Part shown: positions 61,106 to 64,000 of the stretch, in pieces
How the letters are laid out: every line of letters begins with the position of its first letter
How positions within the stretch are numbered: the first letter of the stretch is position 1
Assembly (NCBI RefSeq): GCF_007859945.1
Contig: NZ_SJPQ01000001.1
Coordinates: 682,001-746,000, forward strand
DNA from: Pseudobythopirellula maris
Lineage (GTDB): Bacteria; Planctomycetota; Planctomycetia; Pirellulales; Lacipirellulaceae
Direction: 5' to 3'
DNA length: 64,000 nt
Position numbers and translations under genes: made by a program
Notes under the pieces: model-generated
What the model saw: only the letters and a program-made list of their open reading frames with translations
Told to the model about the DNA's origin: nothing
Database searches by the model: none

Positions 61106-64000
61106 TTGTTCACCCACTCGCTAGCCTTCGACAGCCCCTGGTACTTGGCGCTCCTCGCCTTGCTGCCGATCATCTGGGTGCTCAGCCGCCGCTCGCTCGC
61201 CGGGCTGGGGCGGTTGCGGCGGCTCGTAGCGATCGCGTTCCGCTCGCTGGTTTTCACGGCGATCGTGCTCGCACTGGCCGACGCCCAGCTGCGCAAGCAA
61301 AGCGACCGACTCACGGTCATCTACCTGCTCGACCAGTCGCAGAGCATCCCCGAGGCGCAACGCGAGGCGATGACCTCGTTCGTCAACGCCTCGGTCCGCG
61401 AGCACCGCCGCAACGACCTGGACGACCGCGCGGGGGTGATCGTCTTCGGCCGCGAGCCGGAGGTCGAGCTGCCGCCCGTCGACTTTTTCTACGAGCTGCC
61501 GCGGATCGAGAGCCTGGTCGACCGCCAGCACACGAACCTCGAGCAGGCGCTCGGGCGGGCGATGAGCCTGTTCCCTCCCGACGCGGCTAAGCGGATCGTC
61601 ATCGTCACCGACGGCAACGAGAACAGCGGCGACGCCCTGCGCCAGGCCCGGGCGATGGCCGCCGCGGGGGTGAGCATCGACGTGCTGCCCGTGCCGCTGG
61701 GCCAGCGCAGCGAGGTGGCCGTCGACAAGCTCACCCTGCCGGCCGACGTACGCCGCGACCAGCCGTTCGAGCTCCGCGCGGTCGTCGAGCTCGAGGCCAC
61801 GCCCGGCGCCACCGAGACCGGCCGGCTCCGCGTGGTGCGCAAGAGCGGCGACCGCGAGACCGTGCTCTCCGAGAGCCCCGTCACGCTCGAGCCCGGCAAG
61901 AACGTCTTCTCGATCCGCGAGTCGATCCAGGAGGCCGACTTCTACACGTACGAGGCCCGCTTCGTGCCGGACGACCCGGCGACCGACGCCTCGACCCAGA
62001 ACAACCTGGCCACGGCGTTCACCCACGTCCGCGGCAAGGGCCACGTGCTGCTGATCGAGGACTGGGAGCACCCCGGCGAGTTCGACACGATGGTCGACGC
62101 CCTGCGGGCCGAGGGGCTCGAGGTCACCACGATGCGCAGCGACCGCCTGTTCGGCTCGCTCGCCGAGCTGCAACGCTACGACACCGTGGTGCTGGCCAAC
62201 ACGCCGCGCAGCAGCGGCTTCGGCGGCGGCTCGGGCACGGTCACCACCGACTCGATCAGCGCCTTCAGCGACGACCAGATCGGCATGCTGGTGCGCAACA
62301 CCGAGGAGCTCGGTTGCGGGCTGGTGATGATCGGCGGCGACCGCAGCTTCGGCGCCGGCGGCTGGGACGACACCAAGATCGAAGAGGCGATGCCGCTCGA
62401 CTTCGAGATCAAGGCCGCCAAGGTCACCCCCGTCGGCGCGCTCGGCATGATCATGCACGCCAGCGAGATCGCCCGCGGCAATTACTGGCAAAAGCGCATC
62501 GCCATCGAGGCGGTCGACGCCCTGGGCGAACGCGACTACGCCGGCCTGTTGCAGTGGAACGGCTCGGACCAGTGGCTGTGGGGCCAGTCGCAGGGGGGCA
62601 TGATTACGGTCGGCGCCAACCGCAACCAGATGAAGGCCCGCATCGACCGGCTCACCGTGGGCGACATGCCGCAGTTCGACCCCGCGATGAAACTCGCCGC
62701 CGCCTCGTTCGCCGGGCTCACCAACCCCGTGCCGGCGATCAAGCACATGATCATCATCTCCGACGGCGACCCCTCGCCGCCCTCGGCCGCGGTGATGAAG
62801 TCGTTCATCGACCAGAAGGTCAAGATCACCACGGTGGCCGTGGGGGCCCACGGCCCGCCGGGCCACGCCACGATGCAGAAGATCGCCACCTCCACGGGCG
62901 GCAAGTACTACGTGGTGCGCAACGCGAACGCCCTGCCCCGCATCTACCAGCGCGAGGCGCGGCGTGTGTCGCGTCCGCTGGTGCGCGAGCTCAAGCCCCC
63001 CGTCGCCCCGCGGCTGATCACAAGGCACGAGATCCTCGGCGGCCTGGAGAGCGACTTCCCGCCGCTCGCCGGGTACGTGCAGACCACGGTGAAAGACAGC
63101 TCGCTCGTGGAGGTGGTGCTCCGCTCGCCCATCCCGGCCGACGGCGACAGCTCGACCATCCTGGCCACCTGGAACTACGGCCTCGGCAAGACCGCCGCCT
63201 TCACCTCCGACGCCGGCGCCCGCTGGGCCGACCAATGGACCGGCTGGAGCGAGTACAACCGCTTCTACAGCCAGCTGATCCGCTGGTCGATGCGCCCCAC
63301 CGGCGACACCGGCAACTTCACCGTGGCGACCGACATAAAAGACGGCAAGGCGCGCGTGGTGATCGACGCCCTCGACAAGAACGACCAGTTCCTCGAACTC
63401 CCCACGATCGGCGGCGCCGCCGTGGCGCCGGGGCTCGACTCGCTGCCGATCGTCTTCCGGCAGATCGCCCCGGGCCGCTACGTCGGCGAGTTCGAGGCCG
63501 AGGACCCCGGCAGCTACATGGTCGTGATCAATCCCGGCTCGCAGCAGCCGATGATCCGCACGGGGCTCAACGTCGGCTACTCCGACGAGTTCCGCGACCG
63601 CGAGACGAACCGCTCGCTGCTCAGCTCGATCGCCTCGCTGAGCGCCGAGGGGGGCGAGGCGGGCAAGATGATCGACGAGGAGGCTGGCGTCGCCTTCACC
63701 GGCGCCGACTCGGCCGAGCCGCTCTCGGCGGTCGACCCGTACCGCCGCGACCTGCCGCCGGCCGTCTCGACGCAGCCGATCTGGCCGCTGCTGATCTTGC
63801 TGGGCAGCTGCGTCTTCTTGGCCGACGTGTTCGTCCGCCGCGTGCAGGTGAACCTCGACTGGGTCCCCCCGCTGTGGGCCCGCCTCCGCGGCCGCACGGA
63901 AGTGATAGAGCCAGAGACGATGTCCCGCCTCCGCAGCCGCAAGCAACAAATCAGCGACGAGCTCGGCGACCGCCGCGCCCAAACGCGCTTCGAGGTCGAC
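61106..64000 (+). CDS. Large membrane-anchored von Willebrand factor A protein (3' truncated)
   Basis: A TTG at 61106, shortly after an in-frame stop at 61082, opens 965 codons to the window edge without a stop. No other strand in this region shows protein features. Two membrane helices lie near residues 12-30 and 40-60 (FDSPWYLALLALLPIIWVLS). A VWA domain begins at residue 70, with the MIDAS motif DQSQS (76-80), and includes KRIVIVTDGNENSGDALRQA. A second domain near residues 310-540 resembles a class I glutamine amidotransferase fold (GHVLLIEDWEHPGEFDTMVD, LVMIGGDRSFGAGGWDD). A second VWA-like segment follows (IKHMIIISDGDPSPPSAAVM). A C-terminal helix lies near 892-912 (IWPLLILLGSCVFLADVFV). 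Such proteins occur in BatA-like stress operons. Function unknown. Confidence 0.8.
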   Translation, partial: MFTHSLAFDSPWYLALLALLPIIWVLSRRSLAGLGRLRRLVAIAFRSLVFTAIVLALADAQLRKQSDRLTVIYLLDQSQSIPEAQREAMTSFVNASVREHRRNDLDDRAGVIVFGREPEVELPPVDFFYELPRIESLVDRQHTNLEQALGRAMSLFPPDAAKRIVIVTDGNENSGDALRQARAMAAAGVSIDVLPVPLGQRSEVAVDKLTLPADVRRDQPFELRAVVELEATPGATETGRLRVVRKSGDRETVLSESPVTLEPGKNVFSIRESIQEADFYTYEARFVPDDPATDASTQNNLATAFTHVRGKGHVLLIEDWEHPGEFDTMVDALRAEGLEVTTMRSDRLFGSLAELQRYDTVVLANTPRSSGFGGGSGTVTTDSISAFSDDQIGMLVRNTEELGCGLVMIGGDRSFGAGGWDDTKIEEAMPLDFEIKAAKVTPVGALGMIMHASEIARGNYWQKRIAIEAVDALGERDYAGLLQWNGSDQWLWGQSQGGMITVGANRNQMKARIDRLTVGDMPQFDPAMKLAAASFAGLTNPVPAIKHMIIISDGDPSPPSAAVMKSFIDQKVKITTVAVGAHGPPGHATMQKIATSTGGKYYVVRNANALPRIYQREARRVSRPLVRELKPPVAPRLITRHEILGGLESDFPPLAGYVQTTVKDSSLVEVVLRSPIPADGDSSTILATWNYGLGKTAAFTSDAGARWADQWTGWSEYNRFYSQLIRWSMRPTGDTGNFTVATDIKDGKARVVIDALDKNDQFLELPTIGGAAVAPGLDSLPIVFRQIAPGRYVGEFEAEDPGSYMVVINPGSQQPMIRTGLNVGYSDEFRDRETNRSLLSSIASLSAEGGEAGKMIDEEAGVAFTGADSAEPLSAVDPYRRDLPPAVSTQPIWPLLILLGSCVFLADVFVRRVQVNLDWVPPLWARLRGRTEVIEPETMSRLRSRKQQISDELGDRRAQTRFEVD

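Noticed and set aside
61121-63982. A 953-codon open frame on the minus strand
   Set aside because: It is antisense to the VWA protein gene, lacks any family motif and is low-complexity (Arg, Asp, Gly, Val, His). It comes from GC-rich codon usage on the other strand.
1-64000. tRNA, rRNA, CRISPR, transposase or integrase genes
   Set aside because: No cloverleaf or TPsiC-type motif, no regularly spaced direct repeats and no transposase or integrase motifs were seen by eye. A tRNAscan or CRISPR search could still find a missed one.

Overview
The window is GC-rich, gene-dense bacterial chromosome, most likely from a planctomycete of the order Pirellulales (family not resolved). The evidence is gene content: a DUF1559 protein with a type IV pilin-like N-terminus, a secreted enzyme carrying dockerin-like and PEP-CTERM C-termini, a type II secretion locus with PilM/PilN-like and PilO-like parts, an FtsQ-like gene beside murB, and many genes with no clear Shine-Dalgarno sequence or with TTG/GTG starts. 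No rRNA, tRNA, CRISPR array, transposase or phage gene was found by eye.

Layout. 1-3.8 kb: the 3' part of a sucrose-phosphate synthase/phosphatase, then trehalose-forming TreZ. 3.7-11 kb: small stress-type genes (glycine-rich membrane protein, FMN-binding stress protein, DUF2383 protein, Pmp3/YqaE peptide, small lipoprotein) and a large MscK/MscM-type mechanosensitive channel. With the sugar genes this looks like an osmotic and general stress block. 11-14 kb: a secreted DUF3352-like protein and a secreted FGQSG-repeat/BON protein. 14-28.4 kb: one leftward type II secretion operon, gspE-F-G-H-I-J-K-L-M-D, with a lipoprotein-like gene at its end. No gspC or prepilin peptidase is present. 28.7-32 kb: AMP nucleosidase, DUF1559 protein, secreted endonuclease/phosphatase. 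32-36.6 kb: a POT transporter and a coupled operon of an unknown membrane protein, a DUF4212 subunit and a sodium:solute symporter. 36.8-38.8 kb: nrfHA, dissimilatory nitrite reduction to ammonium. 39.2-41.6 kb: hslVU and an overlooked 54-residue four-cysteine protein. 41.7-45.1 kb: isochorismatase-type hydrolase, an FtsQ-like gene, murB and trmL. 45.3-53.4 kb: housekeeping genes (Gfo/Idh oxidoreductase, LuxR-type regulator, guanine deaminase, PabA/TrpG-type amidotransferase, dapA, pdxJ, DinB protein, hypotheticals). 53.7-61 kb: pectate lyase-like secreted protein, glycerate 2-kinase, a small membrane protein, rpiB, a YrdC-phosphatase fusion and a Tat-exported NHL-repeat protein. 61.1 kb to the end: a large membrane-anchored VWA protein running off the window.

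The most notable points are the expanded secretin in an atypical type II system, the YrdC-arginine-phosphatase-like fusion beside rpiB (as in the Bacillus ywlC-ywlE-ywlF cluster), NrfA with CXXCH instead of CXXCK at heme 1, the stress/osmolyte block, and several strong non-coding inverted repeats that look like dispersed genomic elements. Intergenic positions and motifs come from reading the sequence; family names come from recognising conserved motifs, not from a database search.
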